From Paracoccaceae bacterium (GTDB lineage Bacteria; Pseudomonadota; Alphaproteobacteria; Rhodobacterales; Rhodobacteraceae), in contig JAIXZY010000049.1 of the NCBI GenBank assembly GCA_027489355.1, positions 124,001 through 188,000 of the forward strand: 64,000 nucleotides of DNA, read 5' to 3'. The notes below the pieces were generated by a model. It made no database searches, had not been told where the DNA came from, and saw only the letters and a list, made by a program, of their open reading frames with translations. Each line of letters begins with the position of its first letter. Position 1 is the stretch's first letter. A program made the translations under genes and the position numbers. Of the stretch, positions 54,343-63,155 are shown piece after piece.

Positions 54343-55143
54343 TTAGCCGTCGATCTTGGCACCCATGATCGCGATGGCCTGCTGATAGACCTTCGCGGCG
54401 TTCCATTCCTTGATGACCGCAAAGTTCGGCTCCCCTTCCTGGTAGCCCTTGCCGGGCTTCCAGCCCTTCTGGCGCAGGTAATTCGCCGTGGTCGCAAGCG
54501 CGTCGGCCTGGTTGTAAAGGTCGATCTGTCCGTCGCCGTTGCCATCGACGCCGTACTTGTACGCGTTGCCCGGCAGGAACTGGGTGTGACCCAGCTCTCC
54601 ATGCTTGGCGCCGACGGTGCTGGGAGAGATCATACCCTTGTCCACCATCTTCAGCGCCCCGATCAGGTGCGGGCGGAAGAAGTCGGACCGGCGGCAGTCA
54701 TAGGTCAGCGTGGCGATGGCCGAGACGACGTTCGTGTCGCCCATGAAGCCGCCAAAGCCCGTCTCCATCCCATGAATCGCGATGAGCACGCCCGCCGGCA
54801 CGCCATAGGCGGCTTCGAGGCTGGCATAGAAGTCCGGGTTCTTCGCCTTGCGGCTGCGGCCCTGGGAGACGATGGTGTCGGCACCCCGGACGTTCAGGAA
54901 CTTTTCCAGGCTGTACTTGAAGCTTTTCTGGTTGCGGTCGGCCCCGATGGTCGCCTTGGAATACGAGGTCGCCATCAACGCGTCGATCCCGCGCTTGCCG
55001 ACGCCCTCGGCCTGGGCTTCGGCGGCCATCTCGGATTTCCAGGCTTCATACTTGCCGCCGGTATCGCTGCACGAGGCAGCGTGCGAGGCAAAGGGCAGGG
55101 CGATCAGCAGGGCGGCAGTGGAAATGCGGGACAGAAAGCTCAC
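54343..55143 (-). CDS. Lytic murein transglycosylase (MltB/Slt35-like)
   Basis: A 266-residue exported transglycosylase that cleaves the glycan strands of peptidoglycan. GTG 55143 is preferred because it opens a clean signal peptide ISTAALLIALPFASHA. The catalytic Glu is in HGMETGFGGF and an EF-hand-like Ca2+ site is in DGNGDGQIDLYNQ, as in E. coli Slt35. A TTG at 55161 is in frame but has no ribosome site. It is convergent with phaC, 6 bp apart. Confidence 0.9.
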   Translation of the reverse strand: MSFLSRISTAALLIALPFASHAASCSDTGGKYEAWKSEMAAEAQAEGVGKRGIDALMATSYSKATIGADRNQKSFKYSLEKFLNVRGADTIVSQGRSRKAKNPDFYASLEAAYGVPAGVLIAIHGMETGFGGFMGDTNVVSAIATLTYDCRRSDFFRPHLIGALKMVDKGMISPSTVGAKHGELGHTQFLPGNAYKYGVDGNGDGQIDLYNQADALATTANYLRQKGWKPGKGYQEGEPNFAVIKEWNAAKVYQQAIAIMGAKIDG

Positions 55144-55249
55144 GGTCAGGCACCTGTGCAAGGAATTTTCGCCAATCTATTGAAGGGGCGAGAACAATCA
55201 AGCACGCCTTTGTGAGGCGGCGCGATGCAGCACTGACAAGTTGGTGAAG

Positions 55250-55324
55250 TGGCAGCCCGTAGGGGAGTCGAACCCCTCTTACCTGGTTGAAAACCAGGTG
55301 TCCTAACCGATAGACGAACGGGCC
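55250..55324 (-). tRNA. tRNA-Glu (UUC), second identical copy
   Basis: Same 75-nt sequence as the copy at 52280-52354, also on the minus strand. Flanks beyond the tRNA do not match. The pair brackets phaC and the transglycosylase gene as direct repeats. Confidence 0.95.
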
Positions 55325-55385
55325 GCGCTTTCGGTGGGCGGTGTGTAGAATCTGCGCGGGGGTTCCGCAAGAGGAAAAATGCGCC

Positions 55386-57125
55386 TTACGCCGGTGCCGC
55401 GTCGTCGAGGCGCAGTTGCACCCGGGTGCGACCGTTCCAGTGGTTCAGCTCCAGCTTGCCGGCCAGGTGAAAACGCCGGTGACCGGCGGTTTCAAGGGTC
55501 GCGCCGAGGGGGCCGTCGAAGGCTCCGAAGGCGATGCAGTCCAGCGCCGGACCGGCTCCGTCGGTGACCGCGATCTTCAGGTGGCTTTCCCCGATGCGGC
55601 GGCAGGCGACGGCGGCGTTGGCGAAGGCGAAGCGCGGGGCGGGGGCGGCCTGGCCGAAGGGACCGGCGTTCTCGATCTCTTCGACCAGCGCGACGGTGGC
55701 GGCCGAAGTCGCCAGCAGCCCGTCGATCCGCAGGTCGCGCGGGCCGGCGGCCCCCGCGCCCTGGCGGGCCAGAAGCTCGCTAAGCCGCGCCATCGCAGGC
55801 TCCAACTGGGCGCGGGTCAGGGTCAGACCGGCGGCCATCTTGTGTCCGCCGCCCTTCTGGATCAACCCTTCGGCGGCGATGCGCTGGATCGCGGCGCCAA
55901 GGTCCACGCCGGGGATCGACCGGGCCGACCCCTTGCCGATGTCGCCCTCGAAGCCGATGACGACCGAGGGGCGGTTCGCGGCCTCTTTCAGCCGGGCCGC
56001 GACGATGCCGACGACGCCCGGATGCCAGCCCTCGTCCGCGGCCCAGACGAGCGCGCCGTCCAGCCCGCGCGCCTCGGCCTGGGCGAGGGCCTCTTCGCGG
56101 ACACGTTCGGTGATCTCGCGGCGTTCGGTGTTCAGCTGGTCCAGCCGGGCGGCGATGCGCGCGGCCTCCATCTCGTCGGCGGTGGCCAGAAGCCGCGCGC
56201 CAAGGTCGGCCTGGCCGATCCGGCCGCCGGCGTTGACGCGCGGACCCAGGAGAAAGCCCAGGGCGTAGCAGGTGGGTGCCTGGTCCATCCGCGCGACATC
56301 GGCCAGCGCGCGAAGGCCTGGGCGGTCGCGGCGGGCCATCACCTTCAGGCCCTGGCGGACGAAGGCCCGGTTGACTCCGGTCAGGGGGGCCACGTCGGCC
56401 ACGGTGGCAAGCGCCACGAGGTCGAGAAGGGCCATCAGGTCCGGCCCCTGGGCGCCCTGCTGCTTCAGGCGGCGATTCGCCTCGACAAGGAGGAGGAAGA
56501 CTACCCCCGCCGCGCAGAGATGGGCCAGCGCCCCGTCCTCGTCCTGGCGGTTCGGGTTCACCACCGCCAGCGCCTGCGGCAGGGTTTCCAGCGCGAGGTG
56601 GTGGTCAAGGATGACCACGTCGGCGCCCTTGGCGGCGGCGATGGGCTCGTGGGACAGGGTGCCGCAGTCGACGCAAAGGATCAGGTCATGCGCGGCGGCG
56701 AGAGCTGACATCGCCGGGACGTTGGGGCCGTAGCCTTCGTCGATGCGGTCGGGGATGTAGAGCGTCGCGGGAAGGCCGAAGTGGCGGAGCCAGGTGAGGA
56801 GGAGCGCGGCGGAGGAGCCGCCGTCGACGTCGTAGTCGGCGAAGATCGCGATCCGCTCGCGCCCCGAGACGGCGCGGAGAAGACGGTCGGCTGCGGGGGC
56901 CATGTCCCGCAGGGTGAGCGGGTCGGGAAGGAGGTCGCGCAGGGCCGGGGCCAGGAAGCCGGGCGCGGCCTCGGCGGTGACGCCGCGGGCGGTGAGGATG
57001 CGGCAGAGGGGAAGCGAGAGGCGCGTCTGCTGGGCCATCCCCTGCGCCAGACGGTCGGTGGCGTCGTCCGGGCCGACCCAGCGGCGGCCGGTGAGGGAGG
57101 AGGCGACGTTCAGGAAGGCGCTCAT
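55386..57125 (-). CDS. recJ: Single-stranded-DNA-specific exonuclease RecJ
   Basis: A 579-residue 5'-3' ssDNA exonuclease of the DHH superfamily. Motif I is FADYDVDGGSSAAL, motif III is VDCGTLSHEP, motif IV is ILDHHLALE, and the DHHA1 domain contains GGGHKMAAGLTL. An OB-fold region at the C-terminus completes the core. Start 57125 (MSAFLNVASS) is used. Acts in mismatch repair and recombination. It follows a tRNA-Glu gene and ends near it. Confidence 0.96.
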   Translation of the reverse strand: MSAFLNVASSLTGRRWVGPDDATDRLAQGMAQQTRLSLPLCRILTARGVTAEAAPGFLAPALRDLLPDPLTLRDMAPAADRLLRAVSGRERIAIFADYDVDGGSSAALLLTWLRHFGLPATLYIPDRIDEGYGPNVPAMSALAAAHDLILCVDCGTLSHEPIAAAKGADVVILDHHLALETLPQALAVVNPNRQDEDGALAHLCAAGVVFLLLVEANRRLKQQGAQGPDLMALLDLVALATVADVAPLTGVNRAFVRQGLKVMARRDRPGLRALADVARMDQAPTCYALGFLLGPRVNAGGRIGQADLGARLLATADEMEAARIAARLDQLNTERREITERVREEALAQAEARGLDGALVWAADEGWHPGVVGIVAARLKEAANRPSVVIGFEGDIGKGSARSIPGVDLGAAIQRIAAEGLIQKGGGHKMAAGLTLTRAQLEPAMARLSELLARQGAGAAGPRDLRIDGLLATSAATVALVEEIENAGPFGQAAPAPRFAFANAAVACRRIGESHLKIAVTDGAGPALDCIAFGAFDGPLGATLETAGHRRFHLAGKLELNHWNGRTRVQLRLDDAAPA

Positions 57126-57301
57126 GCGGAAGGGGTGCCGCAAAGGACGGATGTGCGCAAGGGGGGCGGAGCGGCCGCGCGTGGACAGATTGTCCGGGCG
57201 CGTGGAATCAAGGGGTTGGCCGCGGACGTTTACCCCGTGTTGGGGATGGTCTGCGCCGGAGGGTGCGCATTCGCGCGCCAGATGCCGGGGCGGACGGGTC
57301 G

Positions 57302-57772
57302 TCAGGGGGCGACGACCTTCATCACGAAGCCGCCCGTCGGTTCGCCGGCGCCGAAGGGACCCGGAACGTCATTGGCGACGGGGGGCAGCGACTTGAGGTA
57401 GCCGGCGATGGCAAGCGCATCCTCGTCGGTCAGCGCGGCGTAGCCCATCCAGGGCATGGCCGGGGCAAGATGGCTGCCATCGGGACGGACGCCGGTGCGG
57501 ATGGCGGTGGCGATTTCGGCCTCGGTCCAGCCGGCAAGGCCGGTCGCGTCGGGCGTCAGGTTCGGGCCGTAGAAGGTGCCGAGGCCGGGGATCTCGAAGC
57601 CGACGTCCGAGCCGCCAAGGAAGCGGGACATGTCGGGCTGGCCGAGGAAATGGCCGGGCGTGTGGCAGTCGGTGCAGCCCATGATCGTGGTGAGATACTT
57701 GCCCCGGTCGGTGCCTTCGGCCTGGGCAGCAAGCGGCAGGAGGGCGATGAGGAGGGGCGCGAAGCGGGTCAT
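57302..57772 (-). CDS. Periplasmic cytochrome c
   Basis: A 156-residue exported class I-like cytochrome c. Signal peptide MTRFAPLLIALLPLAAQA; heme site CTDCH at about residues 33-37; likely axial Met in PAMPWMGYAALTDED. It ends GGFVMKVVAP. Start 57772 is the simplest; ATG 57784 is in frame. It is upstream of recJ on the same strand with a 176-bp gap, and follows the cupin gene by 50 bp. Partner oxidoreductase unknown. Confidence 0.9.
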   Translation of the reverse strand: MTRFAPLLIALLPLAAQAEGTDRGKYLTTIMGCTDCHTPGHFLGQPDMSRFLGGSDVGFEIPGLGTFYGPNLTPDATGLAGWTEAEIATAIRTGVRPDGSHLAPAMPWMGYAALTDEDALAIAGYLKSLPPVANDVPGPFGAGEPTGGFVMKVVAP

Positions 57773-57822
57773 GGCGGGCTCCATTGCAAAAGGGGCGCCC
57801 GGGATCTCCGGGCGCGGCAGGG

Positions 57823-58281
57823 TCAGGCGGCTTCGGCCGCGTCGAAGACGAAGCGGATGTTGAACTGTTCGCCGATCTGGCAAATCCGCTCGGGCGTCGG
57901 GTTCGCCTCACGGGCGACGGCGGGGAAGAAGCCCTCGAACCCGCCGGGGGTCATCACGACCATCAGGCGGCCGGTGGTCTGGCCGATGTTCTGGAAGCGA
58001 TGCACCGATCCGCGCGGGACGCAGATCACGCTGCCCGCGCCAAGCTCCACCCGGGCGCCGTTGCACCAGAAGGCGAAGGTGCCCTCGATAACGCGGAAGA
58101 ATTCCTCTTCCTTTTCATGGACATGGAAGGGGGGGCCTTCCCCTGCGGGAACCTCGGCCTCGAAGCAGCCGAGGCTCCCGCCGGTCTGCTCCGCGGTAAT
58201 GCGGATGATGTGGCGGCCGAAGGCGAGGGCTTCCGTCCCGGCGTCGGCGGTGGAAAAGGCAGCCTGGGTAAAAAGGGTCAT
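57823..58281 (-). CDS. Cupin-domain protein
   Basis: A 152-residue single-domain cupin. Motif 1 is HVHEKEEEFFRVIEG and motif 2 is VPRGSVHRFQN; three His and one Glu are present for a metal site. It could be a dioxygenase, isomerase or ligand-binding protein. It is divergent from a LysR regulator gene, which probably controls it. Start 58281. Confidence 0.88.
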   Translation of the reverse strand: MTLFTQAAFSTADAGTEALAFGRHIIRITAEQTGGSLGCFEAEVPAGEGPPFHVHEKEEEFFRVIEGTFAFWCNGARVELGAGSVICVPRGSVHRFQNIGQTTGRLMVVMTPGGFEGFFPAVAREANPTPERICQIGEQFNIRFVFDAAEAA

Positions 58282-58351
58282 GTCTGTCTCCTGATGAAAT
58301 AACCGTTGCGAAACCGCTTTGGTGGCGGTGGTATAGTGGCAATTGGTCGCA

Positions 58352-58363
58352 GGGATAAATCCC
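58352..58363. promoter_or_regulatory. Candidate LysR operator GGGAT-AA-ATCCC
   Basis: Perfect 5-bp dyad with 2-bp spacer, 36 bp before the LysR start and 71 bp before the cupin start. It fits a LysR binding site (ATAAAT core). Function inferred. Confidence 0.45.
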
Positions 58364-58398
58364 GTGGACCTTGCAGCATTGTCTGGATGATTTGACGA

Positions 58399-59313
58399 AT
58401 GAAGACGGTAGATCCCCTGCACGGGCTGGCCGCGTTTCTGGCCGTGGCCGAGCGTGAAAGTTTCACCGCGGCTGCGGCGGCGCTGGGGCTGACGCGGGCC
58501 ACGGTCAGCGCGCAGGTGGCCGAGCTGGAGGCGCGGCTGGGGGTGCGGCTTCTGCACCGCTCGACCCGGAGCGTGCGGTTGACCCCGGCGGGCGTGGCCT
58601 TCCGCGAGCGGCTGGCCGATCTGCCGGGACGCATGGCCGAGGCGGAGCGCGCCGCCCGGGCCGAGCAGACCGCACCTGAAGGGCGGCTGCGGGTGACGGC
58701 GCCGCCGGATCTGGCGATGCGCTTCCTGGTGCCCTGGGTGGCGGAGTTCCTGTCGGCGCATCCGGGCATTTCCATCGAGATGGAACTGTCGAACGCGCCG
58801 CGGAACCTGATCGAAAGCCATTTCGACCTGGCGATCCGGGGGACGCTGGACGTCGGGCCGAACCTGATCACCCGGGCGCTGGGGCGTTCGCGTCTATACA
58901 CCTGTGCCCGGGATGACTATCTCGCGCGGCGGGGGGTGCCGGAGGGTCCGCTGGACCTGGTCGGCCATGACCTGCTGCATTTCTCAGGCCTGCGGCAGGG
59001 GCGGAGCTGGACCTATCTGCGGGGCGAGGAGCGGGTGGATGTGCCGATCTCGCCCCGGCTGGAGCTGTCGGACGGCTGGGCGCTGCGCGCGGCGGCGCTG
59101 GAGGGCGTGGGGGTCGTGCAGCTGCCGGCCTTCATCATCGGCCACGACCTGCGCGAGGGGCGGCTGGTGCCGATCCTGACCGGCTGGCGGGGGCGGCCGG
59201 TACCGCTGCATGCGGTTTATCCGGACAACCGGCTGATCGCGGCGCGGGTGCGGACCTTCGTGGGGTTCCTTGCGGCGAAGGCGAAGGCCGAGGCCGACCT
59301 TCAGTCGGGTTAG
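58399..59313 (+). CDS. LysR-family transcriptional regulator
   Basis: A 304-residue LysR protein. Helix-turn-helix at 22-45 (FTAAAAALGLTRATVSAQV), then an effector domain starting near 93 (PEGRLRVTAPPDLAMRFLVPW), of the subgroup that resembles regulators with a DLAIRGT and RLYTCARDDY signature. It is divergent from the cupin gene and probably regulates it. No covalent or metal-sensing Cys pair is present. Confidence 0.9.
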   Translation: MKTVDPLHGLAAFLAVAERESFTAAAAALGLTRATVSAQVAELEARLGVRLLHRSTRSVRLTPAGVAFRERLADLPGRMAEAERAARAEQTAPEGRLRVTAPPDLAMRFLVPWVAEFLSAHPGISIEMELSNAPRNLIESHFDLAIRGTLDVGPNLITRALGRSRLYTCARDDYLARRGVPEGPLDLVGHDLLHFSGLRQGRSWTYLRGEERVDVPISPRLELSDGWALRAAALEGVGVVQLPAFIIGHDLREGRLVPILTGWRGRPVPLHAVYPDNRLIAARVRTFVGFLAAKAKAEADLQSG

Positions 59314-60275
59314 CGGACCGGGGTCTTGTAGGTCATCCGGCGGACCGAGCCGGTCTTGGACCGCATCAGCAGCGTTTCCAGCGTGACCCAGCCGGGTTCG
59401 CGCTTGATGCCGGCCAGAAGCGAGCCGTTGGTAACGCCGGTGGCCGAGAAGATCACATCGGACCGCACCAGGTCGTCGCGGGTGTAGACGCGGTCGAAGT
59501 TGGTGATGCCGGCCTTGCGGGCGCGGGCCTTCTCGTCCTCGTTGCGGAAGAGGAGCTTGCCGTAGAACTGGCCGCCCATGCATTTCAGCGCGGCCGCGGC
59601 AAGGACGCCTTCCGGCGCGCCGCCCGAGCCCATGTACATGTCGATGTCGGTGATGTCGGGCTCGGCGCAGTGCATGACGCCGGCGACGTCGCCGTCGGTG
59701 ATCAGACGGATCGCGGCGCCGGTCGAGCGGATCTCGGCGATCATGTCCTCATGCCGGGGGCGGTCGAGGACACAGACGGTGATGTCCTCGGTCGAGCAGC
59801 CCTTGGCGGCGGCAAGGGCCGAGACCCGTTCCGAGGGCGACATGGCCAGCGTGACGGTGCCGGGCTTGAAGCCGGGGCCGATGGCAAGCTTTTCCATGTA
59901 GACGTCAGGGGCGTGCAGCATCGAGCCGCGCGGAGCCATTGCGATCACGGTCAGCGCGTTGGGCATGTCCTTGGCGGTCAGCGTGGTGCCTTCCAGCGGG
60001 TCCAGCGCAATGTCCACCTCGGGGCCATTGCCGGTGCCCACTTCCTCGCCGATGTAAAGCATCGGGGCTTCGTCGCGCTCACCCTCGCCGATGACGACGA
60101 CGCCCTTGATGTCGAGGAGGTTTAGCTGGTCGCGCATGGCGTTGACGGCGGCCTGGTCGGCGGCCTTCTCGTCCCCGCGTCCGATCAGGCGGGCCGAGGC
60201 TAGCGCGGCCGCCTCGGAGACGCGGCCGAGGCCGAGGGACAGGAGGCGGTCCTGGAATTGCAGCTTGTCAGACAT
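59310..60275 (-). CDS. glpX: Class II fructose-1,6-bisphosphatase GlpX
   Basis: A 321-residue lithium-sensitive, Mn/Mg-dependent phosphatase of gluconeogenesis. Key motifs are VVIGEGERDEAPMLYIGE, DIALDPLEGTT (metal and phosphate site), ITDGDVAGVMH and SGGAPEGVLAAAALKCMGGQ. Length matches. It is downstream of hom on the same strand with an 82-bp gap. Confidence 0.96.
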   Translation of the reverse strand: MSDKLQFQDRLLSLGLGRVSEAAALASARLIGRGDEKAADQAAVNAMRDQLNLLDIKGVVVIGEGERDEAPMLYIGEEVGTGNGPEVDIALDPLEGTTLTAKDMPNALTVIAMAPRGSMLHAPDVYMEKLAIGPGFKPGTVTLAMSPSERVSALAAAKGCSTEDITVCVLDRPRHEDMIAEIRSTGAAIRLITDGDVAGVMHCAEPDITDIDMYMGSGGAPEGVLAAAALKCMGGQFYGKLLFRNEDEKARARKAGITNFDRVYTRDDLVRSDVIFSATGVTNGSLLAGIKREPGWVTLETLLMRSKTGSVRRMTYKTPVR

Positions 60276-60357
60276 GGGTCCCCCCCGGGGTGTTCGCGCG
60301 GCTTTTTCCCCGTGTAGCGGGGGGTTAGTCTTGCTTCAAGCGTGGTGACGCTAACGG

Positions 60358-61647
60358 TCAGACTTCCTCGATGCGGATCGCGACGGGGTTGCCCACCAGA
60401 ACCCCGGTCGCGGCGAAGCGGGTCATGGCATGGGCGACGTCGTCGGGGGCGGCCTTGTGGGTGACGATCAGCACCGGCGCGTTGGCGCCCTGGTGGCCGT
60501 ACTGGCGCATCTGGTCGATGGAGACGCCGGCATCGCCGAGGCAGGTGGCGATCTTCGCCAGCGCGCCGGGTTTGTCGAGGAGCGTCATGCGCAAGTAGTA
60601 GGGCGCCGGGGTGGCGGATCTCGCGGGTTGGGCGGCGGCGAGCGTCGTGGCGGGCTGGCCGAAGGTGGGCAAGCGGAAGCCGCGGGCGATGTCGATCACG
60701 TCAGCCATGACGGCACTGGCGGTGGGCCCCATCCCGGCACCGGGGCCGCGCAGCACGATCTGGCCGACCGAGTCGCCTTCCAGGACGACCATGTTGGTGC
60801 CGCCCTGCAGCTGGCCCAAGGGGCTGTCGGCGGGGACGAGGCAGGGGGTCATGCGCTGTTCCAGCCCGCGGCCGGTCATTTGTGCCACGCCAAGAAGCTT
60901 GATGCGGTAGCCCATGTCCTCGGCCAGGCGAATGTCGTCGATGGACACGTTGCCGATGCCTTCCAGTTCCACGGCGTCGAAGGCGACCCTGGTGCCGAAG
61001 GCGATGGAGGCGAGGAGCGACAGCTTGTGGCCCGCGTCGATGCCGCCCACGTCGAGGTTCGGGTCTGCCTCCAGATAGCCAAGCTGGCGGGCTTCCTCGA
61101 ACACCGTCTCGTAGGGCAGGTTCTCGTTTTGCATCCGGGTGAGGATATAGTTGCAGGAGCCGTTCATCACGCCCATGACGCGCTTCATGCGGTTGCCGGC
61201 GAGGCCCTCGGTCAGGGCCTTGATCACGGGGATGCCGCCCGCGACGGCAGCCTCGAAGCGGAGGGCGAGGTTCGCGGCTTCGGCCTGTTCGGCCAGGGCC
61301 TGACCGTGGTGGGCAAGAAGCGCCTTGTTGGCGGTCACGACATGCTTTCCTGCGGCGAGCGCGGCTTCGGTCGCGTTCTTCGCGGCGCCTTCGTGGCCGC
61401 CCATCACCTCGACGAAGACGTCGATGTCGGCGCGCTTGGCCAGGGCCACGGGGTCGGTTTCCCACGCATAGGCGGAGAGGTCTGCATCGCGGTTCTTCGT
61501 GCGGTCGCGGGCCGAAACTGCGGTGATGGTGACAGGACGGCCAGCACGGGCAGAGATCAGCTCGGCATGGGCCTGGACGATCTTGACGACACCGATGCCG
61601 ACGGTCCCGAGACCGGCAAGACCAAGACGCAGGGGGGCGGCGGACAT
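60358..61647 (-). CDS. hom: Homoserine dehydrogenase
   Basis: A 429-residue NAD(P)H-dependent enzyme at the branch to threonine and methionine. The Rossmann motif is LGLAGLGTVGIGVVK, the substrate segment is VMNGSCNYILTRMQ, the metal or catalytic region is GYLEADPNLDVGGIDAGHKL, and a C-terminal ACT domain (YLRMTLLDKPGALAKIATCLGD) allows threonine feedback. glpX follows downstream on the same strand. Confidence 0.97.
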   Translation of the reverse strand: MSAAPLRLGLAGLGTVGIGVVKIVQAHAELISARAGRPVTITAVSARDRTKNRDADLSAYAWETDPVALAKRADIDVFVEVMGGHEGAAKNATEAALAAGKHVVTANKALLAHHGQALAEQAEAANLALRFEAAVAGGIPVIKALTEGLAGNRMKRVMGVMNGSCNYILTRMQNENLPYETVFEEARQLGYLEADPNLDVGGIDAGHKLSLLASIAFGTRVAFDAVELEGIGNVSIDDIRLAEDMGYRIKLLGVAQMTGRGLEQRMTPCLVPADSPLGQLQGGTNMVVLEGDSVGQIVLRGPGAGMGPTASAVMADVIDIARGFRLPTFGQPATTLAAAQPARSATPAPYYLRMTLLDKPGALAKIATCLGDAGVSIDQMRQYGHQGANAPVLIVTHKAAPDDVAHAMTRFAATGVLVGNPVAIRIEEV

Positions 61648-61712
61648 CGGAGAACCTCAGGCAGTTAAGGGCTGCAGACTGTTAGCCGGAAGCCCCGGCG
61701 GGTGCAACGCCG

Positions 61713-61946
61713 TCAAGGGCTTGGCGCGGCGGCGGTGATTGCGGCGGCACGCGCCTTGAGCCGTGCGGCCCGGGCGGCAAGCGCCGGGCCGGGATCGGCG
61801 GTCATGGTGCCGGCCTGAGCCAGAAGCTCGTCGACGGGCAGAAGTTCCGGCGGCGGGCCGGTATCGGGACCAAGCGCGGCCATCTCGGGGAAGGGGGCGC
61901 AGGCGGCAGGGGCCGCGAGGGCAAGAAGGACGAGGAGACGGCGCAT
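61713..61946 (-). CDS. Small putative lipoprotein
   Basis: A 77-residue open frame with a signal sequence ending in a lipobox-like PAAC, then an Ala/Pro/Leu-rich tail containing an ELLPVDELLAQAG helix. No family recognised. It lies between hom and the pilin genes. The lipobox is imperfect (Pro at -3), so secretion or coding is not certain. Confidence 0.5.
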   Translation of the reverse strand: MRRLLVLLALAAPAACAPFPEMAALGPDTGPPPELLPVDELLAQAGTMTADPGPALAARAARLKARAAAITAAAPSP

Positions 61947-62013
61947 GACGGGACCCGCTGTGACGCACCAAGGCTATCCCCGGATTGCGCCGGGGAAAAG
62001 CCGTCTTGGGCTG

Positions 62014-62616
62014 TCAGGTGCAGGTCGTCGTGCCTTCCAGGCAAAGCCGGCGATGACGCGGCCTGGTCACGATGAACTGGCCATAGGTGCCATCATCGAC
62101 CCCGATCAGCAAGCCGGCGAGGACAGTCTTCATCTGCGTCTTGAAGGCTACCTCGGTTTCCAGCACGAAGACGCTTTCGCCATCGTTCAGCGTCGGCACC
62201 TTGGTGCCTTTCCAGGCCTGGACCTCGGTCTCGGTGAGCGGAGTGGCCTTGCCCGCCTTGCTGTTGGGCGAGAAGGAAAACAGCAGCTTGTACTTGCCGG
62301 TGGCGGCCACGTACTGGATGCTGGTGATCCTCATCTTGACCGGATGGCCGCCGGGGGTGAGGAAGTCCATGATGTTCTGCAGGCCGTTGGCATAGTTCAG
62401 CGAGATCGTGTCACGCTGGCGGGACAGCAGGTCGGCGATGCCGTAGGCGGCCTTCTGCGTCACGTTGATGGTGCGGAAGACGTCCCAGTAGATGAACATC
62501 GCGACCATCGCCCAGATCAGCAGCGGCAGCATGATCAGGCTTTCGGCAAGGATAAGGCCATCCTCGTCGCGCAGGAAGGTGGCAAAGCGGTGTCGAAGCT
62601 GGCGCATGGCGGTCAT
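62014..62616 (-). CDS. TadE-like minor pseudopilin
   Basis: A 200-residue protein with a TadE-type N-terminus: LRDEDGLILAESLIMLPLLIWAMVAMF, in which Glu and the hydrophobic helix are the pseudopilin processing and anchor region. The rest is a globular domain with Cys near the end (RRLCLEGTTTCT). It overlaps the next TadE gene by 4 bp (ATGA) and belongs to a Tad/Flp secretion-pilus operon extending past the right edge. Confidence 0.88.
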   Translation of the reverse strand: MTAMRQLRHRFATFLRDEDGLILAESLIMLPLLIWAMVAMFIYWDVFRTINVTQKAAYGIADLLSRQRDTISLNYANGLQNIMDFLTPGGHPVKMRITSIQYVAATGKYKLLFSFSPNSKAGKATPLTETEVQAWKGTKVPTLNDGESVFVLETEVAFKTQMKTVLAGLLIGVDDGTYGQFIVTRPRHRRLCLEGTTTCT

Positions 62617-63155
62617 CCCGGCTCGTTCACGAAGACGGACGTGACTTGCATGATGTAGGAGCCATCGGCTTCCGTCGGCATCTTCAGGCTGACGGCGGTC
62701 GTCGGAAACATCGGCTTTTCCTTGAGGCAGATCCGCATCAGCATGATGTCGTTGTCGGTCCCGTAGGCAAATTCGTTGGCTGGCGGCTCGGAGGTGTTGA
62801 TGTCCTGGACCTTGTCGACGCAGGTCTTGGGCGGCGCGGCCATCGTGAAGGTCCCGGTGTTCACCGGCTGCATCCAGATCTTCATGTTGTTCATGCAGGT
62901 GGGGACCGAGCCGATCAGCATCCCCTCGCGGCAGATCGTCTGCTTCAGGACCTGGTGCGTCGGCTTGTCGATGATGCCAAGCCGCACGTCCCGCACGACC
63001 ATGTCGACCGCCCGGTCCAACATGACGTAACGCGCCATGTACATGCTGCTTTCGAAAGAGGCCGTGAAGACCAGAAACAGGATCGGGAAGACCAGCACGA
63101 ATTCGATCGCGGCCTCTCCCGAGTCTTCGGTCAGGAAACGGCGCAGCGCAGTCAT
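62613..63155 (-). CDS. TadE-family minor pilin
   Basis: A 180-residue protein of the TadE family: FLTEDSGEAAIEFVLVFPILFLVFTASFE is the prepilin-like N-terminal signal and helix (G before the cleaved chain, Glu5-like residue). A Cys-rich globular part follows. It overlaps the TadG gene by 4 bp and the other TadE-like gene by 4 bp. Confidence 0.9.
   Translation of the reverse strand: MTALRRFLTEDSGEAAIEFVLVFPILFLVFTASFESSMYMARYVMLDRAVDMVVRDVRLGIIDKPTHQVLKQTICREGMLIGSVPTCMNNMKIWMQPVNTGTFTMAAPPKTCVDKVQDINTSEPPANEFAYGTDNDIMLMRICLKEKPMFPTTAVSLKMPTEADGSYIMQVTSVFVNEPG

Noticed and set aside
60308-60322. Hairpin CCCCG-TGTAG-CGGGG between hom and glpX
   Set aside because: On the minus strand the stem is followed by A residues rather than T; not a convincing terminator, so hom and glpX may be co-transcribed.
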